The translations under genes were made by a program, and so were the position numbers. A stretch of 64,000 nucleotides of DNA. Source: Leptospira jelokensis. Lineage in GTDB: Bacteria; Spirochaetota; Leptospiria; Leptospirales; Leptospiraceae. Of the stretch, positions 8,403-18,128 are shown in pieces. Each line of letters starts with the position of its first letter. The stretch's first letter is position 1. The stretch lies in NCBI RefSeq assembly GCF_004769635.1, contig NZ_RQGH01000009.1:186001-250000 (forward strand). The letters run 5' to 3'. Below the pieces are notes generated by a model. It was given only the letters and a program-made list of their open reading frames with translations. It had not been told where the DNA came from and made no database searches.

Positions 8403-9707
8403 ATGCCACGCCAATACAAACCAGAAACCATCGCACTCCACGGAGGCCAAGAGCCAGATCCAACTACCACATCTCGTGCCGTGCCTCTTTACCAAACGAC
8501 ATCCTATGTTTTCAAAGATACCGACCATGCGGCAAGGTTATTTGGGCTGCAAGAGTTTGGAAATATCTATACAAGGCTAATGAATCCAACCACTGATGTT
8601 TTAGAAAAACGTGTGGCAGCACTTGAGGGAGGAGTTGCAGCACTTGCAACTGCATCCGGACAAAGTGCGGAAACGTTAGCCCTTCTCAATATTGTAGAAG
8701 CAGGACAAGAAATTGTCGCATCCTCTTCGTTATATGGCGGAACTTACAACCTACTCCATTATACTTTTCCAAAATTAGGGATCAAAGTTCATTTTGTGGA
8801 TCCTTCCAACCCTGAAAATTTTAAAAAAGCATCCAATGACAAAACCCGTGCTTTTTATGCAGAGACTCTCGGAAATCCAAAACTTGACACTTTGGATATT
8901 GCGGCGGTGAGTAAGGTTGCCAAAGAAGTAGGAGTTCCACTTGTGATTGATAACACAATGCCATCTCCTTACTTAGTGAATCCTTTGAAACACGGTGCAG
9001 ACATTGTTGTGCATTCCTTAACCAAATTTTTGGGCGGCCATGGAACATCGATTGGTGGAATCATCATTGATGGTGGAAGTTTCAATTGGGGGAATGGAAA
9101 ATTTAAAAATTTTACAGAACCAGATCCATCATACCATGGACTTAAGTTCTGGGAAGTGTTTGGAAAGTTTGAGCCATTTGGTGGAGTGAATATTGCCTTT
9201 ATCCTAAAAGCTAGGGTGCAAGGCTTACGTGACTTAGGCCCTGCGATTTCTCCGTTCAACGCATGGCAAATTTTACAAGGAGTGGAAACACTCCCTCTTC
9301 GAATGGAAAGGCATTCCCATAACGCATTGAAGGTAGCTGAATTTTTGCAAAAACATCCAAAGGTAGAATGGGTCAATTACCCTGGGCTTCCTACTGATAA
9401 AAACTATGCGACTGCGAAAAAATACCATGAGCGAGGTCTCTTTGGTGCCATAGTCGGTTTTGAAATCAAAGGTGGAGTGGAGAAAGCAAAGAAGTTCATT
9501 GATGGACTCGAACTCTTTAGTTTGCTTGCTAACATCGGTGATGCGAAATCACTTGCGATCCATCCGGCTTCCACAACCCACCAACAATTAACGAGTGAGG
9601 AACAAATTTCAGCTGGGGTGACTCCTGGATTTGTCCGTCTCAGTGTGGGATTGGAAAACTTGGATGACATTCTTGTAGACTTAGAAGAGGCTTTAAAAAA
9701 TATCTGA
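8403..9707 (+). CDS. metY: O-acetylhomoserine sulfhydrylase MetY
   Basis: This 434-residue PLP enzyme of the Cys/Met metabolism family makes homocysteine from O-acetylhomoserine and sulfide in the cytosol. Diagnostic parts are [14 protein letters not shown] (PLP phosphate and ring contacts), [34 protein letters not shown] with the PLP-binding lysine at about residue 208, and the C-terminal [29 protein letters not shown]. Length fits the sulfhydrylase branch (about 430), longer than cystathionine gamma-synthase. The ATG follows GGGGGAA. It is the first gene of the metY-metX-metW operon, so direct sulfhydrylation of acetylhomoserine is probably the methionine route here. Confidence 0.95.
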   Translation: MPRQYKPETIALHGGQEPDPTTTSRAVPLYQTTSYVFKDTDHAARLFGLQEFGNIYTRLMNPTTDVLEKRVAALEGGVAALATASGQSAETLALLNIVEAGQEIVASSSLYGGTYNLLHYTFPKLGIKVHFVDPSNPENFKKASNDKTRAFYAETLGNPKLDTLDIAAVSKVAKEVGVPLVIDNTMPSPYLVNPLKHGADIVVHSLTKFLGGHGTSIGGIIIDGGSFNWGNGKFKNFTEPDPSYHGLKFWEVFGKFEPFGGVNIAFILKARVQGLRDLGPAISPFNAWQILQGVETLPLRMERHSHNALKVAEFLQKHPKVEWVNYPGLPTDKNYATAKKYHERGLFGAIVGFEIKGGVEKAKKFIDGLELFSLLANIGDAKSLAIHPASTTHQQLTSEEQISAGVTPGFVRLSVGLENLDDILVDLEEALKNI

Positions 9708-9715
9708 TAAAGACT

Positions 9716-10852
9716 ATGCCTACCTCCGAAACAAATGAATTTTTTCACGGATCCGTAGGTGTCGTACAGACAAAGATAATTACATTTGACTCTTTGACGC
9801 TTGAGGGGGGTGAAACCATCACTCCTCTTGAGATTGCCTACGAAACTTACGGCACTCTCAACGAAAAAAAAGACAATGCCATTTTGGTTTGCCATGCTCT
9901 TTCTGGAGATGCCCATGCGGCAGGTTTCCACGAAGGGGACAAACGCCCTGGTTGGTGGGATTATTACATTGGCCCAGGAAAAGCGTTTGATACCAATCGA
10001 TACTTTATCATTTCTTCGAATGTCATAGGTGGTTGCAAAGGTTCAAGTGGCCCTTTGAGTACCAATGGCAAAACCGGGAAAGCATTCCAATCAACATTCC
10101 CTTTTGTTTCGATTGGAGACATGGTGAATGCACAAGAAAAACTAATCCGTCATTTTGGAATCCATAAACTATTTGCCGTAGCGGGTGGTTCGATGGGTGG
10201 GATGCAAGCCTTACAGTGGTCAGTTGCTTATCCCGATCGATTGAAAAATTGTATTGTGATGGCTTCTTCTTCCGAACACTCTGCGCAACAGATTGCTTTC
10301 AACGAAGTGGGAAGGCAAGCCATCCTTTCCGATCCCAATTGGAACCAAGGTTTGTATACCCAAGACAAACGACCGGCCAAAGGTTTGGCACTTGCCCGTA
10401 TGATGGGGCACATCACATACCTAAGTGATGAAATGATGCGAGAGAAATTTGGTCGTAAACCACCCAAAGGTAATATCCAGTCCACAGACTTTGCTGTTGG
10501 CAGTTATTTGATTTACCAAGGGGAATCCTTTGTGGATCGATTTGATGCTAACTCATATATATATGTAACAAAAGCCCTCGATCATTTTAGTTTGGGTACA
10601 GGGAAAGAGCTTACCAAAGTTTTAGCTAAAGTTAGGTGCCGTTTTCTAGTGATTGCCTACACTTCGGACTGGTTGTATCCCCCTTACCAATCGGAAGAAA
10701 TTGTAAAATCTTTGGAAGTGAATGCAGTGCCCGTGAGTTTTATTGAATTGAATAACCCTGCCGGCCATGATAGTTTTTTATTACCAAGCGAAGAACAAGA
10801 TTCAATTTTGAGAGATTTTTTAAGTGCAACAGAAGATGGAGGTTTCTTTTGA
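9716..10852 (+). CDS. metX: Homoserine O-acetyltransferase MetX
   Basis: The 378-residue alpha/beta hydrolase transfers acetyl from acetyl-CoA to homoserine, supplying MetY. The nucleophile elbow [12 protein letters not shown], the oxyanion-region [11 protein letters not shown] and the catalytic-His segment AGHDSFLL near the C-terminus are all visible. Length fits the family (about 370-380). It begins eight bases after metY, and its TGA overlaps the TTG start of metW, so the three genes are translationally linked. Confidence 0.95.
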   Translation: MPTSETNEFFHGSVGVVQTKIITFDSLTLEGGETITPLEIAYETYGTLNEKKDNAILVCHALSGDAHAAGFHEGDKRPGWWDYYIGPGKAFDTNRYFIISSNVIGGCKGSSGPLSTNGKTGKAFQSTFPFVSIGDMVNAQEKLIRHFGIHKLFAVAGGSMGGMQALQWSVAYPDRLKNCIVMASSSEHSAQQIAFNEVGRQAILSDPNWNQGLYTQDKRPAKGLALARMMGHITYLSDEMMREKFGRKPPKGNIQSTDFAVGSYLIYQGESFVDRFDANSYIYVTKALDHFSLGTGKELTKVLAKVRCRFLVIAYTSDWLYPPYQSEEIVKSLEVNAVPVSFIELNNPAGHDSFLLPSEEQDSILRDFLSATEDGGFF

Positions 10853-11466
10853 ACATCCATACAAACGAAACACTTGGTTTGGATTTAAAAAATAGACCCG
10901 ATATCTCCTATATTGCCAACCTCATCAAACCTGGCGAACGAGTTTTGGATTTGGGTTGCGGGTATGGCGAACTCATGTTGATTTTAAAAAACAAAGGAGT
11001 TCGAGTACAAGGAATTGAAAAAGATGATAAATGTATCATCCAATGTGTTAAAAAAAGTTTATATGTCCACCATGGTGATATTGATGATGGATTGAAACAC
11101 CATTTAGATCATAGTTTTGATTTCGTGATTTTAAACCAAACCATCCAACAAACCTTAAACCCAGGGGATATCATAAAGGAATGTTTGCGAATTGGCAAAC
11201 AGGTGATCATCGTATTTCCCAATTTTTCTCATTGGCAAATCAGGACCTCCATCTTACTCAGTGGCAAAACGCCAGTGACTGACCTTATGCCATTCCATTG
11301 GTATGACACTCCTAACTTACATTATTTGTCTGGAAAAGATTTTGAAGACTTCTGTGAATTTGAACGAATTAAAATTTTACACAAAGCATTTTTCAATCGG
11401 ACAAGACAAATCAAATTATTTCCAAATGTATTTGCGACTCTTGCCTTGTTTGTCATCAGAGCATAA
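10849..11466 (+). CDS. metW: MetW-like class I methyltransferase
   Basis: The 205-residue protein has a SAM-binding Rossmann motif ([18 protein letters not shown]) and the MetW-specific [16 protein letters not shown] and [23 protein letters not shown]. MetW is nearly always encoded next to MetX and is thought to work with it in homoserine acetylation in several bacteria; the exact reaction is unsettled. The start is TTG at 10849, inside a TTGA overlap with the metX stop and seven bases behind a strong GGAGG. No clear terminator was found in the 81 bases after the stop, only a weak AAATC/GATTT stem before a T-rich stretch. Confidence 0.9.
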   Translation: MNIHTNETLGLDLKNRPDISYIANLIKPGERVLDLGCGYGELMLILKNKGVRVQGIEKDDKCIIQCVKKSLYVHHGDIDDGLKHHLDHSFDFVILNQTIQQTLNPGDIIKECLRIGKQVIIVFPNFSHWQIRTSILLSGKTPVTDLMPFHWYDTPNLHYLSGKDFEDFCEFERIKILHKAFFNRTRQIKLFPNVFATLALFVIRA

Positions 11467-11547
11467 CCTGTTCCGATAGACCATCTGAAATACGGAAACT
11501 CTAAATCTTAGGATTTTGTTTTTAACCTTTGTAGGCATCTGCGATTG

Positions 11548-12522
11548 TTATAAATCGGAAACACAACGTACGTATCCTGGGATGTCTTTGTCGATATAGG
11601 CTTCATTGCCTGGACCAAAATTGACGGTAGTCACCTGCACATCCCCATTCGCAGGAAACGTATGAGGGCCCCAGTAATGGTCTGCTACTGCATTCGGAAA
11701 TAAAATTGGATCCGCAGTGGCACCTGGATATTTGGTTGCATCTCCAACGGCAGAACAACCGTCTTCTCCGGTGATGACTCCCGTATTTGTGTCGCTACAC
11801 CGAATGACAGAGAACATTTCATTAAACAAGGGGATCCGCCAGTTTTCTCTTTGGTAGACCTTCGATTGGTTGTGGCTGACACAGGATTCGTATACTGCTC
11901 CTTTTGCAACCGGTAGAGCATTACTGCCAGTGTTACATGCGTTTGGATTTGTCGAAGCATCATACCCATCCTCTGCTGAACAAAATCGAAGGGACAAAGC
12001 AGCACCGATGGAACAGTCTCCAAAACCATCACCATTTTTGTTACCAAAAGGGTTCCATGTGGACCCGAACGTACACCTGTCCCATAAAATGGTTTTGCTA
12101 CTCACAACCGTTTTTGCAAATGGACATGTGATCTGTAGATCAAATATTTTGAATCCGTCCCAAGCCCCACGGCTTGTCACTTGGCAATGGACTTCTGTAG
12201 GTTGGCCTGGAAACTCGATCTGAAAGTACTTGGGTGAACCGTAGAGGAACATAGAAAAACTGCCATTCTCTGGAAGTGTAACAGTTGTTCCATCCGTTGA
12301 AGAACGGATTGTCAAAGGGCTTTGGTAGAGGCCTGTCACCCTTCCTTCTACGAGAAAATACCTTGGGTAAGCAACGATGTCATTTTCCAAGAGTCGATTT
12401 TCCCAATACTCCTTCGTAAAAGGATCTCCAGAATTTCGTTTCCAATCTGGCTCACATTGGAATAAAAAGAAAGGCAAACAAATTGCAAAGAATGAATGCA
12501 GAGAAAACTTCATTGGTCGCAT
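11548..12522 (-). CDS. Lipoprotein with DUF1566/Lcl-like C-terminal domain
   Basis: About 324 residues. The N-terminus is a lipoprotein signal (KFSLHSFFAICLPFFLFQC), with the lipidated Cys after LFQ, a relaxed spirochaetal lipobox. Residues about 45-140 look like a beta domain (VEGRVTGLYQSPLTIRSS, PENGSFSMFLYG). The C-terminal half contains many cysteines and the DUF1566-like pattern WRIPLFNEMFSVIRC, TADPILFPN, HYWGPHTF and YVRCVSDL. DUF1566 proteins are surface or secreted in many bacteria; the function here is unknown. Two ATG candidates lie nine bases apart (12522 and 12513), neither with a strong ribosome-binding site. Confidence 0.72.
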   Translation of the reverse strand: MRPMKFSLHSFFAICLPFFLFQCEPDWKRNSGDPFTKEYWENRLLENDIVAYPRYFLVEGRVTGLYQSPLTIRSSTDGTTVTLPENGSFSMFLYGSPKYFQIEFPGQPTEVHCQVTSRGAWDGFKIFDLQITCPFAKTVVSSKTILWDRCTFGSTWNPFGNKNGDGFGDCSIGAALSLRFCSAEDGYDASTNPNACNTGSNALPVAKGAVYESCVSHNQSKVYQRENWRIPLFNEMFSVIRCSDTNTGVITGEDGCSAVGDATKYPGATADPILFPNAVADHYWGPHTFPANGDVQVTTVNFGPGNEAYIDKDIPGYVRCVSDL

Positions 12523-12655
12523 AAATTCTTTATAATAAGTTACCCTTCTCACCTTCAATAATTTATTAAACGTGTGATGAGAAAGGATTTTGGTGCTTTA
12601 GGGAAAACTTGTAGGGAAATATTGGATGAGTGGGAGGACAAGTAAGGTATACTTT

Positions 12656-12691
12656 CCCCGCCCTATTCGAACTGGGTGGGGTAATCCACCC
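12656..12691. repeat. GC-rich inverted repeat, copy 2, with alternative stems
   Basis: CCCCGCCC (12656-12663) can pair with GGGTGGGG (12674-12681), with one mismatch and a loop of about ten bases. GGGTGG (12674-12679) can alternatively pair with CCACCC (12686-12691). The two stems share the middle segment and exclude each other. The core resembles the element at 2001-2032. It lies in the 429-base gene-free stretch 12523-12951, in the presumed leader of the lipoprotein gene. Apart from this and the terminator at 12787-12816 I see nothing else in that stretch. Confidence 0.5.
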
Positions 12692-12786
12692 GCCTCCCAA
12701 TGCTACCGATCTATCACATAACACCGATTTGATCAACTAAAACTGGAAAACCAAAAGGAATTTTGAAAATAAGTTCATGTTTGCAC

Positions 12787-12816
12787 AAAAAACCCGGCAA
12801 TCACTCCGGGTTTCTT
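12787..12816 (-). terminator. Rho-independent terminator of threonine dehydratase
   Basis: An 8-bp perfect stem (AAACCCGG at 12790-12797, CCGGGTTT at 12806-12813) with an 8-base loop. Read on the - strand the stem runs into TTTTTT, which places it about 140 bases after the threonine dehydratase stop. On the + strand the tail is TTTCTT, so it may work weakly in that direction too. Confidence 0.75.
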
Positions 12817-12951
12817 AGCTGTACGGCGATCAATGGGATCATTACAAGTATCGTTTGATTTCCAATTTCCTTTAGGAAATTCGCAATAATTCTGATCTAA
12901 GCATCGAAAAAAGAATCAATGGTCCAACTTTAATTTCATTTCCAAATTACT

Positions 12952-14184
12952 TTAAATTAAATATTCAAATAAATTTTCATCTTGGTTGATTACGGTAAAG
13001 TTCAAATGAAATTCTTTCATACGAGCAAGTAATGACTGAAAATCATGTTTTGATTTGAGTTCTATCCCTATCAGAGCAGGCCCTGATTCTTTGTTATGTT
13101 TTTGGATGAATTCAAATCGGACGATATCATCATTTGGTCCTAAGATTTCATTGACAAATTGTTTTAATGCCCCAGGTTTTTGAGCAAATCGCACAATAAA
13201 ATATTGTTTAAGACCTTCATAGAGTAAGGATCGTTCTTTGATCTCTTGCATTCGATCAATGTCGTTATTGCCTCCACTGAGAATACAAACTACTGTTTGG
13301 TCCCGAATTAATTCCCTATAACCATCTAAAGCTGCGATACTAAGTGCCCCTGCTGGTTCACTCACAATGGCATCCAGATTGTACAAATCTAAAATCGTTG
13401 TACATACTTTTCCTTCTGGAACGAGTGTTAGATCATTTAATACTGATTGGCAAATGGGAAAGGTTAAATCCCCTACTTTTTTAACAGCGGCCCCATCCAC
13501 AAACTTATCAATTTTCTCAAGAACCACGGATTTACCTAACGACATTGCTTCCTTCAGTGAGGGAGCACCTAGCGGTTCCGCTCCAATGATTTTTGTTTTT
13601 GGAGAATGATTTTTGAAGTAGGTTCCCACTCCAGCCCCTAAACCACCACCTCCAATGGGTAAAAATAAAAAGTCGATACCTTTCAATTCACTTAAAATTT
13701 CTTTTCCAACCGTTCCCTGGCCTTCCATAATTTTAGGATGGTCGAATGGAGGAATGAAGGACATGGATTTCTCTTTTGCATAAGAAATGGCTTCTTTTTG
13801 GCATTCGTCAAAGGTATCACCCAAAAGTTTAATCTCTATGTACTCACCGCCAAACATGCGGACTTGGTTGATTTTTTGTTTGGGAGTGACTTCGGGCATA
13901 TAAATCACTCCAAAAATTTTAAGTAAGTGGCAAGAGTATGCCACTCCTTGTGCGTGATTACCTGCACTCGCACAAACCACTCCTTTTTTTCGATCCTCTA
14001 TTGGTAAACTTTGGATCATATTGTAAGCTCCTCTTATTTTATAGGAGCGAACAACTTGTAAGTCTTCCCTTTTGAGGTAAATTTTTGCCTGATACAAATC
14101 AGACAATCGGGAATGGAACTGTAAGGGAGTTTGATTGATGATGGGTTTTAAAATTTCGTAAGCGGAATCGATTTCTAATTTCAT
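12952..14184 (-). CDS. ilvA: Threonine ammonia-lyase (short form, single ACT-like domain)
   Basis: This 410-residue fold-type II PLP enzyme converts threonine to 2-oxobutanoate. VVRSYKIRGAYN contains the Schiff-base lysine, SAGNHAQGVAYSC the substrate loop, PIGGGGLGAGV the phosphate-binding Gly loop and CILSGGNND the C-terminal cofactor contact. After about residue 325 follows one regulatory ACT-like domain (QYFIVRFAQKPGALKQFVNEIL), as in the short biosynthetic form. Isoleucine in many Leptospira is made through citramalate, so a threonine route here would be parallel or alternative. It has its own terminator and no other ilv genes nearby. The weak ORF space before it (14185-14415) holds only the flaB terminator. 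Confidence 0.9.
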   Translation of the reverse strand: MKLEIDSAYEILKPIINQTPLQFHSRLSDLYQAKIYLKREDLQVVRSYKIRGAYNMIQSLPIEDRKKGVVCASAGNHAQGVAYSCHLLKIFGVIYMPEVTPKQKINQVRMFGGEYIEIKLLGDTFDECQKEAISYAKEKSMSFIPPFDHPKIMEGQGTVGKEILSELKGIDFLFLPIGGGGLGAGVGTYFKNHSPKTKIIGAEPLGAPSLKEAMSLGKSVVLEKIDKFVDGAAVKKVGDLTFPICQSVLNDLTLVPEGKVCTTILDLYNLDAIVSEPAGALSIAALDGYRELIRDQTVVCILSGGNNDIDRMQEIKERSLLYEGLKQYFIVRFAQKPGALKQFVNEILGPNDDIVRFEFIQKHNKESGPALIGIELKSKHDFQSLLARMKEFHLNFTVINQDENLFEYLI

Positions 14185-14357
14185 ATGGGAAACTTGTAAC
14201 CATAATTGGGATAGGATTGGATTTCAGACAAAACATTTATCTGGGAACGAATCAATTCTAAAACCCAATTGTATTGTTTCATTTTGCTTTTAGAAATGGT
14301 GTGAAACCGAGATGGAAAGGGTGAAGGGAAGGTAGTTATAATCGAAAGAAGAAAATC

Positions 14358-14407
14358 GAGAAACCAGAGGAAGGGCCCCAACCACCCTGCCCTACCAATG
14401 GTTTCTC
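14358..14407 (-). terminator. Terminator of flaB
   Basis: GAGAAACCA (14358-14366) and TGGTTTCTC (14399-14407) form a perfect 9-bp stem, and an inner AGGGC/GCCCT pair (14372-14376 and 14389-14393) extends the structure. Read on the - strand it is followed by GATTTTCTTCTTT. It begins nine bases after the flagellin stop. Confidence 0.65.
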
Positions 14408-14415
14408 TTATCCTA

Positions 14416-15297
<882 letters not shown>

Positions 15298-15504
15298 TCA
15301 AAGTTTTCACCTTGAACCCAAGAAATTGATGAATTTTCGAAGAGGCCATCCTTGGCCCTTTCAAGATAAGGATCGGTCATTCTGGTAGGGAGGATAATAG
15401 GGAAATTGAAATAAAATTTGAATAAAAAGAGAACTTCCCCTTTTCTAAAATATGTCCTAGGAATTCTATGGAATTGGACGAATGGAAAAGGCAGGCATTT
15501 TCAC

Positions 15505-16452
15505 GTGTTAGAGACAATTTATTTAGCGAACCCCCGAGGATTTTGTGCTGGAGTGAAATACGCGATCTCCTATGTGGAGACGGCATTCCAAGAAAACCCA
15601 GAGACTCCTCTTTATGTTCGAAAAGAAATCGTTCATAACCAAAGAGTGGTTGAGGAAATGAAAAAAAAGGGAATCCGTTTCATCAGTGAACTGAATGAAG
15701 TTCCAGATGGTGCCACGGTAGTTTTCTCGGCACATGGTGTTTCCCCAGAAGTGGTAAAAGAAGCCACAGAACGCAAAATGAAAATTGGTGATGCCACCTG
15801 CCCTCTCGTCACACGAGTCCATAAAAAAGCGCGTAATATCAAAGACACCCACCAAATCATCTACATTGGTCACAAAGGCCATGACGAAGCCATTGGAACC
15901 ATGGGGGAAGCAAATATGCATTTGGTGGAATCACCGGAAGATGTAGAAGCCTTACAAAATAAAATCACAAACGAAAAACCCCTAACTTACCTAATGCAAA
16001 CCACACTCTCTGTGGAAGATACAAAAAATATTGTTAAAAAAATCGAAGAGGTATTTCCCTATGTGGAACACCCTCAAAAAGATGATATTTGTTATGCGAC
16101 TACAGAAAGACAAGATGCCGTACAAAAGATGTTAGAATCTGTGGATGCGATGCTTGTGATCGGAGCAGAAAATTCTTCTAATTCCGTTCGTCTTTGCCAA
16201 TTGGCTAAAAAAACAAGACCTGCCAGTTTCCAAATCTCAAAAAAAGAAGATGTAGATCCAAAACACATTACTGATTCCGGAATTAAAATCTTAGGAATCA
16301 CAGCTGGTGCGTCGAGCCCTCAAGTTCTCGTCGATGAAATTGTGGAAGAAATTCTCAAACATTTTCCAAATGCAAAAGTGTCCTTATTTCCAGAAAGCCG
16401 TGAAGACAACATGAGTTTCAAACTTCCGAAAGAACTTTTAAAACAGTATTAG
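15505..16452 (+). CDS. ispH: 4-hydroxy-3-methylbut-2-enyl diphosphate reductase IspH
   Basis: The 315-residue iron-sulfur enzyme performs the last step of the MEP isoprenoid pathway. All three cluster cysteines are visible in NPRGFCAGV, GDATCPLVTRVH and DDICYATTERQDAV, together with the substrate-binding VFSAHGVSP, GHKGHDEAIGTMGE and SSNSVRL and the TAGAS(S)P motif near the end. I chose GTG at 15505, placing the conserved ETIYLANPRGFCAGV right at the N-terminus as in the family; AAAGGCAGG lies nine bases upstream. It ends one base before the next gene, a sensor kinase, so it may head that transcript. Confidence 0.93.
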   Translation: MLETIYLANPRGFCAGVKYAISYVETAFQENPETPLYVRKEIVHNQRVVEEMKKKGIRFISELNEVPDGATVVFSAHGVSPEVVKEATERKMKIGDATCPLVTRVHKKARNIKDTHQIIYIGHKGHDEAIGTMGEANMHLVESPEDVEALQNKITNEKPLTYLMQTTLSVEDTKNIVKKIEEVFPYVEHPQKDDICYATTERQDAVQKMLESVDAMLVIGAENSSNSVRLCQLAKKTRPASFQISKKEDVDPKHITDSGIKILGITAGASSPQVLVDEIVEEILKHFPNAKVSLFPESREDNMSFKLPKELLKQY

Positions 16453-16453
16453 T

Positions 16454-18076
16454 ATGATACACGACCCGTTGTCCCTCTTCCAAGCTTCGTTAGAAGGAAA
16501 TGATTCAGGGACAGCGATTTTATGTATCGATTCGCAAACAAAGACCTATGAGATTTTATTTCAAAACTCTATTTTCACCAAATTAGCCACTGAGTTTGAA
16601 ATTCGTTTTTTTCTAAAAAATAAAATTCAATCAAACAACTTTGAAACAGAAATCATCTATAAAGTTGATGGAAAGATATTAAAAACTTCCTTTGGAACTT
16701 TTGAAAATACAAAGGGTGATCCAAAAAAACAATACACAAAGTTTTTTGTTCGAGACATCACAATCAAACAAAAACAAGAAGAAGAAATTGCGTGGAGGCT
16801 TCGATTTGAATTGGGAGTTGCCTCTTCCATTCAAATCCTCATCCAAAAACCATCCATCCGAGAAAGTTTACCCCAAGCCCTTTACCAACTCCTCTACTTT
16901 ACTGAAATGGATTCCATTTTTTTCTTAAAACACATTGGCTCGGATGTTACGGAATCATTTGATATTTGGGTCAACGAACGTAAATCAACGGAGTTTCCCC
17001 TTTTGTCTTCCAAATTCCAAAATTTGAATTGGAAACAGGAAGGGATTAGTCGTTGGCTTCACAAATTAAAAAACGGAAAACTCATTTATTTACAGAAGGA
17101 AAAAGCATTACCCAGAGAAAAATGGTACTTTGAAGAATCAAAAGTGGAAACAATGCTTTGGATTCCTGTTCACTTTGAGAATCAATTTTTAGGAATCATG
17201 GGATTCCAAAAACACACACCCAATTTTGTCATCCACCATGACAACCTACTCATCTTCCAAACTGTCAGTCGTTGGATGGGATTGTTTGTGCAAAGGGATA
17301 AAGACTTAACCGAACTCAATCGTTACAAATCCAGTTTAGAATCTCTAATCTTAGAACGAACGTTAGATCTAAGCCGAACCAAAGAAGAATTGGAACGCGC
17401 GTATAAAGCAAAAACGGAATTTTTAGCTCATGTGAGCCATGAATTGCGCACTCCATTGAATTCGATCATTGGTTTTTCGAAACTCATCCAACTTCCTGAG
17501 GAAGACCTGACGGGAAAGGAATATCTAAATTACATCTATTCTGGTGGAACAAGACTACTAAAAATGATCAATGAGATCTTACAGTTGATGAGGATCGAAT
17601 CCGGACAAATTGAACTTAAAATCACAGAGTTCAAACCAGAAGATGTTTGCAGGCAAACTCTAGAACTAATCCAACCCCAAGCAGATGCCAAACGAATGGA
17701 AATTCGATTTTATCCACCCATACAGTCAAACTCCATCTCTTCAGACAGTGGTAAAATCCAACAAATCCTTTTGAACTTACTTTCAAATGCCATCAAGTAT
17801 TCCGTTCACAACTTGATTGAATTCCACTGCGAATGGAATGATTCTAATCTTTTATTCAAGGTAAAAGATTTTGGCCCAGGAATCCCTGATGGGGACCAAA
17901 ACCGCATTTTTCATAGTTTTACGAGACTTAATGATGATGGAAAAATTGAAGGAACAGGGCTTGGACTCTCCATCTCGCAAGGATTGGCAGAGAAACTTGG
18001 GGGAACGATTGAACTATCCTCCAAATCTGGAGAAGGTTCCACATTTACGCTCATATTACCTGAAATTCGAAAATAA
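16454..18076 (+). CDS. Sensor histidine kinase (PAS-like, GAF-like, HisKA, HATPase)
   Basis: This 540-residue protein has no membrane segment, so it is a cytosolic kinase. Residues 1-110 look PAS-like (IDSQTKTYEILFQNS ... FFVRDITIKQKQ). Residues about 115-275 resemble a GAF domain. A coiled coil leads into HisKA with HVSHELRTPLNSIIGF, phospho-acceptor His329. The HATPase has the N box LLNLLSNAIKYS, G1 VKDFGPGIP and G2 EGTGLGLSIS. It has no receiver of its own; the next gene encodes one. It begins one base after ispH and lies directly upstream of the chemotaxis genes, suggesting that it feeds into them, but no output can be read from sequence. Confidence 0.88.
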   Translation: MIHDPLSLFQASLEGNDSGTAILCIDSQTKTYEILFQNSIFTKLATEFEIRFFLKNKIQSNNFETEIIYKVDGKILKTSFGTFENTKGDPKKQYTKFFVRDITIKQKQEEEIAWRLRFELGVASSIQILIQKPSIRESLPQALYQLLYFTEMDSIFFLKHIGSDVTESFDIWVNERKSTEFPLLSSKFQNLNWKQEGISRWLHKLKNGKLIYLQKEKALPREKWYFEESKVETMLWIPVHFENQFLGIMGFQKHTPNFVIHHDNLLIFQTVSRWMGLFVQRDKDLTELNRYKSSLESLILERTLDLSRTKEELERAYKAKTEFLAHVSHELRTPLNSIIGFSKLIQLPEEDLTGKEYLNYIYSGGTRLLKMINEILQLMRIESGQIELKITEFKPEDVCRQTLELIQPQADAKRMEIRFYPPIQSNSISSDSGKIQQILLNLLSNAIKYSVHNLIEFHCEWNDSNLLFKVKDFGPGIPDGDQNRIFHSFTRLNDDGKIEGTGLGLSISQGLAEKLGGTIELSSKSGEGSTFTLILPEIRK

Positions 18077-18086
18077 AGGTATTGAA

Positions 18087-18128
18087 CCATATAGAAATAG
18101 GGATTATGATTTCCGATATTCTATATGG
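18087..18128 (+). promoter_or_regulatory. Hairpin enclosing the start codon of the REC-ATPase gene
   Basis: A perfect 10-bp inverted repeat, CCATATAGAA (18087-18096) and TTCTATATGG (18119-18128), flanks 22 bases. The ATG of the downstream gene (18125-18127) lies inside the right arm, and no good ribosome-binding site precedes it outside the hairpin. An in-frame stop at 18107-18109 excludes an upstream start. In mRNA the hairpin would hide the start codon. This may be a translational control point or require coupling to the upstream kinase gene. Confidence 0.55.

Noticed and set aside
14181..14381. 66-codon open frame between flaB and the threonine dehydratase gene
   Set aside because: It overlaps the flaB terminator and has no family features or ribosome-binding site.
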